Source of the DNA: Rhodoplanes serenus
GTDB taxonomy: Bacteria; Pseudomonadota; Alphaproteobacteria; Rhizobiales; Xanthobacteraceae
DNA: 64,000 bases
Assembly: GCA_009720755.1 (NCBI GenBank)
Contig: WNKV01000016.1
Coordinates: 89,175-153,174, forward strand
Reading direction: 5' to 3'
Part shown: piece after piece, positions 53,253-61,955 of the stretch
Position numbering within the stretch: the first letter of the stretch is position 1
How the letters are laid out: each line of letters opens with the position of its first letter
Notes under the pieces: model-generated
The model's database searches: none
Told to the model about the DNA's origin: nothing
The model's input: the letters and a program-made list of their open reading frames with translations, nothing else
Position numbers and translations under genes: made by a program

Positions 53253-55060
53253 TGGCGGTTCCGGTGTCGGGTCCCGGATCGACGGAGGGCGGCGCCCTGC
53301 TGGTGCTGGCGATCGTGATTCCGGTCGCGGCCGCGCTGCTCGGCTTCGCCGCGGGCGGTCGCCGGACGGAACGGATCGCGCTGGGCGCGCTCCCGATCGG
53401 CCTCACGGTCGCCGTGCTGATCGCGGCCGCGGTTCCGCCGGCGAGCGCAGTCCCGCTGACCGACGGCGTGCTGACCTATCTGCTCGGCGGCTGGGCGCCG
53501 CCGCTCGGCGTCGCGCTGCGGGCCGACGGGCTATCCGCCGTGATGCTGGTGATCGCCGCCGTCGTCGTCTGCGCCGTCGGTGTCTTCGCACGGGCGGATT
53601 TTGCGATCGCCGATGGTGCGGCGGAGACGCGCGCGCCGTTCGCGTTCTGGATCCTGCTGCCGATGATCTGGGCCGGGCTGAACACGGTCTTCCTGGCCGG
53701 CGACCTGTTCACGCTCTACGTGGCGCTGGAGATCCTCACCTTCGCCGCCGTGCCGCTGGTCTGTCTCGACGGCCGCGGCGAGACGCTGCAGGCGGCGTTG
53801 CGCTATCTGCTGTTCGCGCTGCTCGGCTCGGTGCTGTATCTGGCCGGCACCGTCCTTCTCTATGGCGCCTACGGCACGCTGGACATCGTCCTCCTGTCGC
53901 AGCGGGTGGCCGTGGCGCCGGCGCCGCTGGTCGCCGGCGCGCTGATGACGGTCGGGCTCCTGGCCAAGACCGCGCTGGTGCCGCTGCATCTCTGGCTGCC
54001 CCCGGCGCACGCCGGCGCGCCGCCGGCCGGCTCGGCGCTGCTCTCGGCCCTGGTGGTCAAGGGCTCGTTCTTCATCGTGGTGCGGTTGTGGTTCGACGTG
54101 ATGCCGGGGTTGCCGAGCGTCGCCGCGACCCAGATGCTGTCGACGCTCGGCGCCGCCGCGATCGTGCTCGGGAGCGTCGTGGCGTTACGCCAGGAGAGGC
54201 TGAAGCTCCTGATCGCCTATTCGACGCTGGCCCAGATCGGATATCTGTTCCTGTTGTTCGGGCTCGCCTTCGACGTCGACTCTGCAGCGATGCAGAAGGG
54301 CGACGCGCTGGCTGGCGGAATGCTGCAGGCGATGTCGCACGCCACCGCCAAGGCCGCCATGTTCATGGCCGCCGGCTCGATCTATGTGGCGATGGGCCAC
54401 GACCGGATCGCGGCGCTCGCCGGCGCCGGGCGGCGCGTGCCGGTCGCCGTGCTGGCGTTCGCGCTGGGTGGCGTCGCCCTGGCCGGCCTGCCGCCGGGCG
54501 GAGCGTATCTCGCCAAGGAGCTGCTGCTGGGGGCGGCGGCGCGCACCGGCCAATGGTGGTGGGCCGTGGTGATCCAGGCCGGCGGCGCCTTCACGGGCGC
54601 CTACCTGCTGCTGGTGCTGGCCCGCGTCCTCGCGCCGCCGGACCGTGCGGCGGCGGGCGATGTCGACACACATCACGGCCGCGTCGCCTGGTACCCTCAA
54701 GCGGCGGCGCTGGTGCTGGCGATGGTGTCGCTGTCGCTGGGGCTGGTCGACTGGAGCGCCTGGCTGCCGATCCCGCCCGGCGCCCGGCTGGCGGCCTCGG
54801 TCGTCGACACGCTCGCGGCCGCCGTTTGGCCGGTGCTCGCCGGCGGCGTGCTGGCGGTGCTGATCGGGCGCTGGACGACGCCGTCAGGCGGCCGGCTGGC
54901 CCGGGCCGTCGCGACTCTCGGGCCGCTGCGCCGGGGCGGCATCGCGCTGGGCGAGAACGTCTGCCGCGGCGACGCGTTCCTGCGGCGATGGCCGATGGCG
55001 GGCGTCTCGCTGCTGGCGCTGGCGGTCGCGTTCGGCGCGGCGCTTTGGACAGGACGTTGA
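53252..55060 (+). CDS. mnhD: Mrp-type antiporter subunit D (NuoL/M/N-like)
   Basis: A 602-residue proton-conducting membrane subunit with about 14 helices. Core features: FLAGDLFTLYVALEILTFAAVPLV with the conserved Glu, KTALVPLHLWLPPAHAGAPPAGSALLSALVVKGSFF with the key Lys residues, and YSTLAQIGYLFLLFGLA. It is the only such subunit in the operon. The complex should exchange protons with Na+ or another cation and support pH and salt tolerance. Confidence 0.92.
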   Translation: MAVPVSGPGSTEGGALLVLAIVIPVAAALLGFAAGGRRTERIALGALPIGLTVAVLIAAAVPPASAVPLTDGVLTYLLGGWAPPLGVALRADGLSAVMLVIAAVVVCAVGVFARADFAIADGAAETRAPFAFWILLPMIWAGLNTVFLAGDLFTLYVALEILTFAAVPLVCLDGRGETLQAALRYLLFALLGSVLYLAGTVLLYGAYGTLDIVLLSQRVAVAPAPLVAGALMTVGLLAKTALVPLHLWLPPAHAGAPPAGSALLSALVVKGSFFIVVRLWFDVMPGLPSVAATQMLSTLGAAAIVLGSVVALRQERLKLLIAYSTLAQIGYLFLLFGLAFDVDSAAMQKGDALAGGMLQAMSHATAKAAMFMAAGSIYVAMGHDRIAALAGAGRRVPVAVLAFALGGVALAGLPPGGAYLAKELLLGAAARTGQWWWAVVIQAGGAFTGAYLLLVLARVLAPPDRAAAGDVDTHHGRVAWYPQAAALVLAMVSLSLGLVDWSAWLPIPPGARLAASVVDTLAAAVWPVLAGGVLAVLIGRWTTPSGGRLARAVATLGPLRRGGIALGENVCRGDAFLRRWPMAGVSLLALAVAFGAALWTGR

Positions 55061-55097
55061 GACCCGATCTCCGGGTCACCGGCAGCTGGAGCACAGG

Positions 55098-56699
55098 ATG
55101 GCAGACCTTCTGAACAGAAAGCGCCGGCCGGGGCACGGAACGCGGTGGTCCTTCATGGTCGCCGCCGCGACGCTGAGCCTGTCCACGGCGATCCTGCCGG
55201 TGAGGGCGCAGACGGCCGAGGAGGCACCCGCCCGGACCGAGTCGGCGCCCCCGGCCGACACCGCGGCGCCGCCGCCTGCAGCGACGGAGGTGGCTCCACC
55301 GGCCCCGGACGCAGGACCGCCGCCGCCCGCGCCTCCGGCCGCGGTCGAGACGACCCCGCCGCCGGCGCCCGTGCCGCCGCCCGCCGCCGCTTCGGCTCCG
55401 GAAACGCTCGCGCCGGCCGCCTCTCAAGCGGCCGCTCAAGCCGCGGACGGTCCCGCCTACACGCTGTCCGATCTCGAATACATGCTGGCGCCGATCGCGC
55501 TCTATCCCGATCCGCTTCTGGCCGTGATGTTGCCCGCGACGCTGTTCCCGGAGCAGATCGTCGAGGCCTACAACTGGATCGAGGCCAATCCCCGCTTCGT
55601 CCAGGCGCGCAACTTCGCCCAGGTGGACCGCAAGACCTGGGACTCCTCCGTGGAGGCGCTGGTGCGCTTCTCGGACGTGGTGCGCCTGCTCCACGACAAC
55701 ATGGAGTGGGCCGAGTCGATCGGTCTCGCCTTCTCGACCCAGCCGCAGGACGTCTCCACCACCATCCAGATGCTGCGCGCCAAGGCGCAGGGCGCCGGAA
55801 CCCTGAAGAGCACGCCCCAGCAGGTGGTCTCCACCCGCGAGCAGAATGGCCAGTCCACCATCTACATCGCCCCGGCCAATCCGGAGCGGATCTACGTGCC
55901 GGTCTACGACAGCGCGACGGTGTTCACCGATGTCGCCACCGGCGCGGTGCTGTTCGGCACCGGCGTCCTGGTCGGCTCGGCCTGGAACAATCGTTGGGGC
56001 TGGAAGAACCGCGGCTGGAACACGGTCTGGGTGGTGCCGCCCGGCTGGCGTCGCCCGCCGCACTGGGGCCCGGCACCGGGGCCGCGGCCGCCGGCCTGGG
56101 GCCCCGGCCCGTGGCGTCCCGACCGGCCCATCGTCGATCGCCCCGGCGTCCCCGATCGTCCCGCTGCCGGCCCCGGTCGGCCGCTGCCGCCGCGGCCCGA
56201 TCGGCCCGGGCTGCGCCCGGATCGCCCCGGCGTGGGACCGGGCCGTCCGGACCGGCCGGGGCTGCGGCCCGACCGTCCCGGTGCGGGTCACGACCGGCCA
56301 GGGCTGCCGCCCCGCCCCGACGTCCGCCCGGACCGTCCCGGCCCCGGTGGCGGGCGTGCCGGCCTGCCGGAGCGTCCGGTCGTGCGGCCCGAGCGCCCGG
56401 GCGCCGGGACCGGCCGTCCAGCCGTGCCGGAGCGCGCGGCGGTCCGTCCCGAGCGGCCGAGCCGGCCGAGTGTGACGCCGGATCGGCCCAGCCGTCCGTC
56501 GGCTGCTCCGAACCGGCCGAACACTCCGGCAGCGGAGCCCTACCGGCCGAGCCGGCCCAGTGCGCAGCCCAACCGGCCGAGCCGACCGAGCGCGGCGCCG
56601 AGCCGACCCGCCCGACCGCCGGCGGCCCAACGTCCGCAGGCACGGCCACAGCGGGCACGGCCGCAGCCGCGCGGAGCCGGGCCGGCCGGCGGCCTTTGA
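55098..56699 (+). CDS. DUF3300 protein with Pro/Arg-rich tail
   Basis: A 533-residue secreted protein: a signal segment near residues 20-38 (AATLSLSTAILPVRAQ), a Pro/Ala-rich spacer to ~110, the DUF3300 domain (~115-280: LAPIALYPDPLLAVMLPA.LFPEQIVEA, WDSSVEALVRFSDVVRLL, QQVVSTREQNGQSTIYIAPANPERIYVPVYD), then ~200 residues of RPDRPG-type repeats. The repeats are strongly basic and likely extended, possibly contacting the wall or nucleic acid. Role of DUF3300 is unknown. Confidence 0.88.
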   Translation: MADLLNRKRRPGHGTRWSFMVAAATLSLSTAILPVRAQTAEEAPARTESAPPADTAAPPPAATEVAPPAPDAGPPPPAPPAAVETTPPPAPVPPPAAASAPETLAPAASQAAAQAADGPAYTLSDLEYMLAPIALYPDPLLAVMLPATLFPEQIVEAYNWIEANPRFVQARNFAQVDRKTWDSSVEALVRFSDVVRLLHDNMEWAESIGLAFSTQPQDVSTTIQMLRAKAQGAGTLKSTPQQVVSTREQNGQSTIYIAPANPERIYVPVYDSATVFTDVATGAVLFGTGVLVGSAWNNRWGWKNRGWNTVWVVPPGWRRPPHWGPAPGPRPPAWGPGPWRPDRPIVDRPGVPDRPAAGPGRPLPPRPDRPGLRPDRPGVGPGRPDRPGLRPDRPGAGHDRPGLPPRPDVRPDRPGPGGGRAGLPERPVVRPERPGAGTGRPAVPERAAVRPERPSRPSVTPDRPSRPSAAPNRPNTPAAEPYRPSRPSAQPNRPSRPSAAPSRPARPPAAQRPQARPQRARPQPRGAGPAGGL

Positions 56700-57033
56700 A
56701 GGAACTGACCCGGCCCGGGGGAGGCGCTTTGCGGCACCTCGCCCATCTCCATGGATCGACCATGATCGGGGAGCCCCGGGGCGCCCGCGTCTGAACGCCA
56801 TCGTGTCGTGCTTCCTCGGCCGATCGAAGGTGGAGCGATAACGATTCTCTGCAAGTTCGAACGCAGCGTTCTGAACCACGATGAGTGCCAAGGTCGTCCT
56901 CGGCGATGCAGCTTGATCGGATTGCGCCCTTTCCGAGCATAGTTCGTTGTTTTCTTCGCGGGTTGATGGGCATCGACTTTTTTCGCGATCCAATTAATCC
57001 AGATTAAAAGCGTGTTTGGCATGTTGGTGCGGG
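56700..57033. other. gap before the PilZ gene
   Basis: About 330 bp without a supported gene. Base composition turns AT-rich toward 56930-57010 (GATTGCG..TTGTT.TTTCTTCGC; AATTAATCCAGATTAAAAG), where the promoter of the PilZ gene is expected. Confidence 0.45.
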
Positions 57034-57300
57034 ATGAAACGCGTGGAGGCGCAGGTGGAAGAGCGCCGTAGATCCGGACGGTTCCGAGTTCTCAAGACGG
57101 GCCGTATCGCCACCAGCGACAAGGCGCCGAAGATTGAGTGCGCGGTGCGCAATATTTCCGACGCCGGTGCCTGCCTGCAGGTCCATTCCGGCACCTTCGG
57201 TATTCCGCGCGAGTTCGAGCTCCACTTGGAGGGCGGCCAGCTTAAGCCCTGCCGGGTGATCTGGCGGACTGAGAACCGGCTCGGGGTCAGCTTCGTTTGA
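57034..57300 (+). CDS. PilZ domain protein (c-di-GMP receptor type)
   Basis: An 88-residue single-domain PilZ protein. The c-di-GMP-binding motifs are present: RRSGR (within EERRRSGRFRV; RxxxR) and N.S..G in NISDAGACL. Size fits stand-alone PilZ proteins that pass the c-di-GMP signal to motility or envelope targets. ATG 57034 chosen; TTG 57016 is upstream. Monocistronic. Confidence 0.87.
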   Translation: MKRVEAQVEERRRSGRFRVLKTGRIATSDKAPKIECAVRNISDAGACLQVHSGTFGIPREFELHLEGGQLKPCRVIWRTENRLGVSFV

Positions 57301-57411
57301 TGACGAACAAAACGAAGAAAAACGAACAGCTCTAGAGAATTGACCGGGATCAATCGCCGGTTTGCGGTTCGGGCGGCTCGGCGCGCCTGCAGAAGATGGT
57401 CGGCAGCCTAC

Positions 57412-58060
57412 TCAAGCATCGACGATGCGGCCGTCCTTTAGGCGGTCCATGCTGGCGACGATGTCGAGATTGTCGGTGGCGATCACGGCGGCGAGCCGCG
57501 ACGCCCGGACGAGCTGGGTCCGCGCGCGGAACACTTGCTCGGAGGTCTTCGGATCTAGGTTGCCGGTCGGTTGATCGGCGAGCAGGAGAAACGGTGCGTT
57601 GGCGACCGTGCGGGCGATGGCGAGACGCTGCTACTCGCTACCGAACAATTTTGACGGCCGGTGCGGCAGCCGGTCTTGAGCCCGAGATTGGACAGGAGTT
57701 CATCGGTGTGCGCCTTCCCCTGCTTGCGCGGGAGGCCACGGATCATCTGCGGCAGTATGATGTTCTCGGGCGCCGTGAACTCGCCGAGTAGATAGTACGC
57801 CTTGGTAGCCGAAGCCGACGTCGTTGCGCCGAATACGGTGCGCTCGCCGTCGGAAAGGCTCGAGGACGGCATGTCGTGGATGAACTTCTCGCCGGCGTTC
57901 TGGTGCTCCAAGAGGCTGGCGATGTCCAGGAGCGTCGATTTGCCCGGGCCGGACGGTGAGATGAGCGCTACCATCTGGCCGGACCACACACGGCGAACTC
58001 GACCCTCTTTGAGCACATCGAAGACGACGTCGCCTGTCGGTACTGCCGCTCGACCTGATG
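57412..58060 (-). pseudogene. lolD: decayed lipoprotein-release ABC ATPase (lolD)
   Basis: Read in several frames on the minus strand, this is a LolD-type ATPase: VALISPSGPGKSTLLDIASLLEH (Walker A region), IRRNDVGFGYQ, GEFTAPENIILPQMIRGLPRK, then a degenerate LFGSE signature, [29 protein letters not shown] and a normal ending DGRIVDA. Frame changes are needed near 57835, 57795 and 57675, and the Gln codon after LFGSE has become TAG (near 57637). It cannot make a working protein. A functional copy is presumably elsewhere in the genome, since LolD is essential. Confidence 0.85.
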
Positions 58061-58324
58061 CAGGAAGATGACGCAACTCCCGTCGCTGCTGGCGACCCTC
58101 TATCACCGTCTGGCGCGCGGCCCATCCCAAACCGCTCGATACGCTCCGATGTTCGCTGGCAAACGTGAAGAGGTGCAATGATACGTTTTCCTCAAACTGT
58201 AAGTTAAATCGCTTCATGGTGCTTATCTGTTTGATTACTGTGATTTTACGTATTGATGATGCAATGCGATAAATGCTCTTTGCACTGATAGGTGGCCTGC
58301 TTTCCCAGAAATGAGTCTGTGGCG

Positions 58325-58534
58325 ATGTCCGCACTGGAACGTGAAGCCTGCCGTTTAGCACGGGAAGTTTTCGAGGAGGCGGTGGCAGGGCTGCCATCCC
58401 GGTCGGCCGAGCCACATCAGAAAATCGTTCTCGCATCGGCGCTTTTGGAGTTGGCTGCCTCGGGTCATGCAGACCGCGAGCAGTTGCGGGCCGTGGCCGC
58501 GAGAACTGTGCGGCATTTCGCATTATCCAGTTAA
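58325..58534 (+). CDS. small helical hypothetical protein
   Basis: A 69-residue, Ala/Glu-rich, probably all-helical protein (EREACRLAREVFEEAVAGL, KIVLASALLELA, REQLRAVAARTV). No Shine-Dalgarno of note and no family recognised. It is supported mainly by clean coding character between an AT-rich upstream region (58130-58320) and the downstream gap (58535-58745), where no gene is seen. Confidence 0.5.
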   Translation: MSALEREACRLAREVFEEAVAGLPSRSAEPHQKIVLASALLELAASGHADREQLRAVAARTVRHFALSS

Positions 58535-58745
58535 AGGAGGGCGGTACTCACGCCCGCCGATGTGAGGGACAGATCGGCTTGCGAGGAGTGCCAGGGGGCG
58601 GGCAGCCGTGGACCAAGCGGCGCCCGCCTTCTCCATTTCTGCCCCAACACCATGGTTCCGGGAGCAACGGCAGGCGCGCTCCTCGACGGAGGGGCCGGTC
58701 TGCTGGAGCGTGGCAGGCCGGCTTCCCCTGGCTCTGCAGTAGCTC

Positions 58746-59096
58746 TTATTTCAGGGACCTCGCCATCTCCAGGTGGTGGTTCAACTCGCCCAAAGTGCTG
58801 GTGGCCCAGTTCTTGAGGTCGGCGTCATCGCCGTTCCGGGCGTAAGCCGAGAACAAGGCGATGGCCTCCTGGTGAGCCTCCCGTTGCATCGTGATGTAGG
58901 CGTCCCTGAAAGCCTGGCCGTCCAGTGAAGCGAGCGGCGCGAGCTTCTGCTTTTGTGCGTCGTCGAGCGCCTGCGGCATCTCGCCGTGTACCTTGCCGCC
59001 TTCGATATGGCCTTTCAGGTCGGCCGAGGACTTCTGATGGGCCAGGATCATCTGGTCGGCGTAGTCCAGCGCGCCGGGATTGCCGCGCGGCGATCA
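58746..59096 (-). pseudogene. 5'-truncated DUF4142 protein gene
   Basis: The minus strand encodes the C-terminal part of a DUF4142-type protein: GNPGALDYADQMILAHQKSS, then L..A...QA..D..IT.Q...HQ.A..LF..YA..GD...LK.WA.STL..L..H...A. The N-terminal half and signal peptide are missing; reading upstream meets a TGA near 59094, exactly where IS66-related sequence starts. It was evidently cut by that insertion or a later rearrangement. Confidence 0.75.
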
Positions 59097-59101
59097 AGAT
59101 G
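59081..59101. repeat. left copy of a 21-bp direct repeat
   Basis: The 21-bp segment beginning TGCCGCGCGGCGATC is found again, identical and in the same orientation, at 63912-63932. It coincides with the break in the DUF4142 gene. Too long for the usual 8-bp IS66 target duplication, so it may be a remnant of recombination between element copies. Confidence 0.6.
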
Positions 59102-59112
59102 TAGCCATCCGC

Positions 59113-59340
59113 TCAAGACCGCGGGGGTGGCTGGCCGGTTTTGTACTCTGGGAGCATCTCCTGCAGGCATTCCATTCCGGCGGGCGTGAAGGCGACGGTC
59201 TGGCGTTCATCGGTGTCGTAGATCCAGAGGCAGCCGTCCTCCGGCTCCATGTCCGAGGCGATCTCCCACAACAGTGTCTCGTCCTCGCCGAGGATTTCGG
59301 CGGCACGGCTGATGGTGACGGCGTGGGCTGGGGCCGCCAC
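59113..59340 (-). CDS. IS66-associated small ORF
   Basis: A 75-residue protein starting at GTG 59340, two bases after the tnpC stop. The sequence AVTISRAAEILGEDETLLWEI, then MEPEDGCLWIYD and a C-terminal FTPAGMECL segment is the accessory protein regularly encoded after tnpC in rhizobial IS66 elements. Function unknown. Appears intact. Confidence 0.75.
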   Translation of the reverse strand: MAAPAHAVTISRAAEILGEDETLLWEIASDMEPEDGCLWIYDTDERQTVAFTPAGMECLQEMLPEYKTGQPPPRS

Positions 59341-59342
59341 GG

Positions 59343-59936
59343 TCAGGCGGCGCGGGCGACTGGGACGAGGCGACGCCAATTCCAGGGCAGCAGGGCGGCC
59401 AAGTCGGTGATCCTGTGGTCGGCGATGCGGGCCAACACGTCGGCGAGCCAAGCCTGAGGATCGATGTCGTTGAGCTTGGCTGTATGAATGAGCGTCAGCA
59501 TGAGCGCAGCGCGCTCACCACCGCGGTCCGAGCCGGCGAACAGCCATGACCGTCGGCCGAGCGCAATCCCGCGCAGCTCGCGCTCTGCTGCATTGTTGCT
59601 GAGACAGATGCGCCCATCGTCGATGAAGCGCGTGAAGACGTCGATGCGCTTGAGCATGTAGTCGAAGGCCTTGGCCACTTCGTTGTGGCGCGAGAGCTTG
59701 CCCCGTTCGCGTTTCATCCAATCGACGAGATCGTTCACCAGCGGTGCGATGTCCTTCCGGCGCACGGCCACGCGCGCCTCCGACGACAGACCGTTGATCG
59801 AGCGTTCCAGCATGAAGATCGCGTCGAACTTCTGAACCGCTTCGAAAGCGATCGGCGAGATCGTCGACGGCTTCCGGCTACGCGCTTTCGCGGCGATGTC
59901 GGCAAGCTCGAACAGCTTGCGCCTCGCGTGCGCCCA
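59343..59936 (-). pseudogene. tnpC: 3' part of IS66 transposase tnpC
   Basis: Encodes the C-terminal ~197 residues of IS66 TnpC from WAHARRKLFELADIA onward, including FDYMLKRIDVFTRFIDDGRICLSNNAAERELRGIALGRRSWLFAGSDRGGERAA, the part with the conserved NNxxER. It is separated from the 5' part by the group II intron, so no full transposase is made unless the exons are rejoined. Confidence 0.85.
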
Positions 59937-61955
59937 GCTTGCGTCAGGGTAAGCCCTGGGAAGGAGGATGAACATGTAGTTCGAAACCTTTCGAAGCGAT
60001 CCAGAGGGTTCGACTCCCTCCCGGTAGAGGCGCAGCCCGCCAGCCGGAAGCGAGCCTTGCATGGGCGGCGGCGACGCCGGTCGTGAAGCGTAGGCAGCAG
60101 GCATCGAAGCCGTGGGTCAGCCCCGAAATCATGATGACGTCGAAGCCTTCGGAGTGTTGGGACCGGGGGCAGCATCGGCAAGGCCGATAGTGGCGAGGTC
60201 ATGTCGGTTCGACCGGGGTCTCGGAACAGGGCAGAGGTGCAGGATGGATCGCCAGGGAACCTGAGAGATCCCGCACGTGCCCTCGTGCAGGCCGCCGGAA
60301 CCGGGACGCCGGCTGACCAACTGTCCCAGGCCCGGGAGCAGTCCTCCGCTGCCCCGGGAGCGCTTCGGCGAACACGAACACCGGAGGAGTACGGGGGCCC
60401 TGGAAGCGAACACATAAGCGACCAGGGATTGCGCGGACGGGAAGTCGTAGCGCCGTCGTAGTACCGACGAAGGTGGGGAACCGGGCTCGCCGGGACCCAC
60501 GGGAGGGAAGGGCGGCGCCATGGAAGAGAGCCATTGACGGGAAACACGGGAGGGAACTCTGAGTCCCATGAACCTGTCCACGAAACGCCAATGGATAGCC
60601 AATATGGCGAGGGCGAACCGCGACCGGGCGTTCTCCTCGCTGCACCACGTCATCGACATGGAATGGATGGGCGAAGCCTATGGACAAGTCCGGAAGGATG
60701 GCGCTCCCGGCATCGACGGAGTGACGGCGGAGACCTACGAAGCGCAACTCGAGGCCAACCTTCAGGACCTCCTCGCGCGCATCAGGTCGGGCCGCTACGT
60801 CGCGCCGCCCGTGCGGCGGGCCTACATCCCGAAAGCGGACGGGTCGCAAAGGCCTCTCGGCATTCCGACGTTCGAAGACAAGGTGGCGCAGCGGGCGATC
60901 GCGATGCTGCTGGAGCCGATCTACGAGGAGGACTTCCTGCCTTGCTCGTACGGCTTCCGGCCCGGCCGGTCGGCGCATGATGCGTTGCGCGATCTGCGCG
61001 ACGGCTTCATGACCCAGGGGCTGCGGTGGGTGCTGGACATCGATATACGCAAGTACTTCGACAGCATCCCACATGGCACCCTGCGGTCGTTCCTCGACCG
61101 ACGAGTCACCGACGGCGTGGTTCGTCGAATGATCGACAAGTGGCTGAAGGCGGGCGTGCTGGAAAACGGCACGACCAGCCGCACGACCGAAGGAACTCCG
61201 CAAGGCGGCGTGATCTCGCCATTGCTCGCGAACATTTATCTTCACTATGTGCTGGATGAATGGTTCGAGACCGTGGTGCGGCCGCGTCTGAAGGGGCGAT
61301 GCATTCTGGTGCGTTACGCCGATGACGTCGTGATGGCGTTCGAGGATCACCTCTCCGCCAAGCGTGCGCTCGACGTCCTCGGCAAACGTCTCGACCGGTT
61401 CGGGCTGAGCCTGCATCCGGACAAGACGCGGTTCGTGGACTTCCGGTTCAAACGGCCGGGCGGCAATCGCCATCCGGCAACGGACGGGACAGCGTTCAAC
61501 TTCCTCGGGTTCACCCACGTATGGGGGATGTCGCGGAACGGCAAGAACGTGGTGCGGCAAGTGACGGCGAAGGATCGGTACGCCCGGGCGCTCTCGGCCG
61601 TGTCGAAGTGGTGCCGAGAAAACCGAGGCATATCGGTCGCCGCCCAGCATGCTCACCTGTCCCGGATGGTGCGGGGGCATTACGCCTACTACGCCATCAC
61701 CGGAAACGGCAGACGCATCAGATGGTATCTCCACCAGGTCGAGCGCATCTGGAAGAAGTGGCTGTCGCGGCGGGGAGGGGGCAACTTCCTGTGGTCCCGT
61801 CTCCGTCAGTATCTCGACCGCCATCCCCTGCCGAAGGCCAAGATCATTCACAAGTACGTCGTCGCGAGCGAAGCTCTTCCATGAAGAACCGGATGCGGGA
61901 AACCTGCACGTCCGGGTCTGTGAGGGGTGGGGGTGGCAACATCCCCACCTACTCG
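59937..61955 (+). ncRNA. group II intron inserted antisense in tnpC
   Basis: Boundaries (+/- a few bases) follow from the tnpC coding sequence: exon codons for ITEAGC end at 61956 and WAHARRK resumes at 59936. Between them lie a 5' structured region (59937-60567), the reverse transcriptase gene, and at the 3' end a domain V hairpin (61886-61918, starting GAACCGGATGCGGGAAACC) followed by a domain VI-like hairpin (~61921-61952, GGTGGGGGTGG/CATCCCCACC). The intron lies opposite to tnpC transcription, so it cannot splice from tnpC mRNA. Confidence 0.8.
60568..61884 (+). CDS. ltrA: group II intron reverse transcriptase/maturase
   Basis: A 438-residue intron-encoded protein. Reverse-transcriptase blocks are all visible: GAPGIDGVT, RPLGIPTFEDKVAQRAI, CSYGFRPGRSAHDAL, DIDIRKYFDSIPH, GTPQGGVISPLLANIYLH and the catalytic YADD in VRYADDVVMAF. 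The maturase (X) region follows (RGISVAAQHAHLSRMVRGHYAYYAITGN). There is no HNH endonuclease domain, so mobility would rely on nicked or single-stranded targets. Appears intact. Confidence 0.95.
   Translation: MNLSTKRQWIANMARANRDRAFSSLHHVIDMEWMGEAYGQVRKDGAPGIDGVTAETYEAQLEANLQDLLARIRSGRYVAPPVRRAYIPKADGSQRPLGIPTFEDKVAQRAIAMLLEPIYEEDFLPCSYGFRPGRSAHDALRDLRDGFMTQGLRWVLDIDIRKYFDSIPHGTLRSFLDRRVTDGVVRRMIDKWLKAGVLENGTTSRTTEGTPQGGVISPLLANIYLHYVLDEWFETVVRPRLKGRCILVRYADDVVMAFEDHLSAKRALDVLGKRLDRFGLSLHPDKTRFVDFRFKRPGGNRHPATDGTAFNFLGFTHVWGMSRNGKNVVRQVTAKDRYARALSAVSKWCRENRGISVAAQHAHLSRMVRGHYAYYAITGNGRRIRWYLHQVERIWKKWLSRRGGGNFLWSRLRQYLDRHPLPKAKIIHKYVVASEALP

Noticed and set aside
56160..56560. Repeated CCGACC/GGCCG units resembling a tandem DNA repeat or CRISPR-like array
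   Set aside because: They encode RPDRPG-type repeats of the DUF3300 protein; spacing is irregular and there are no spacers.
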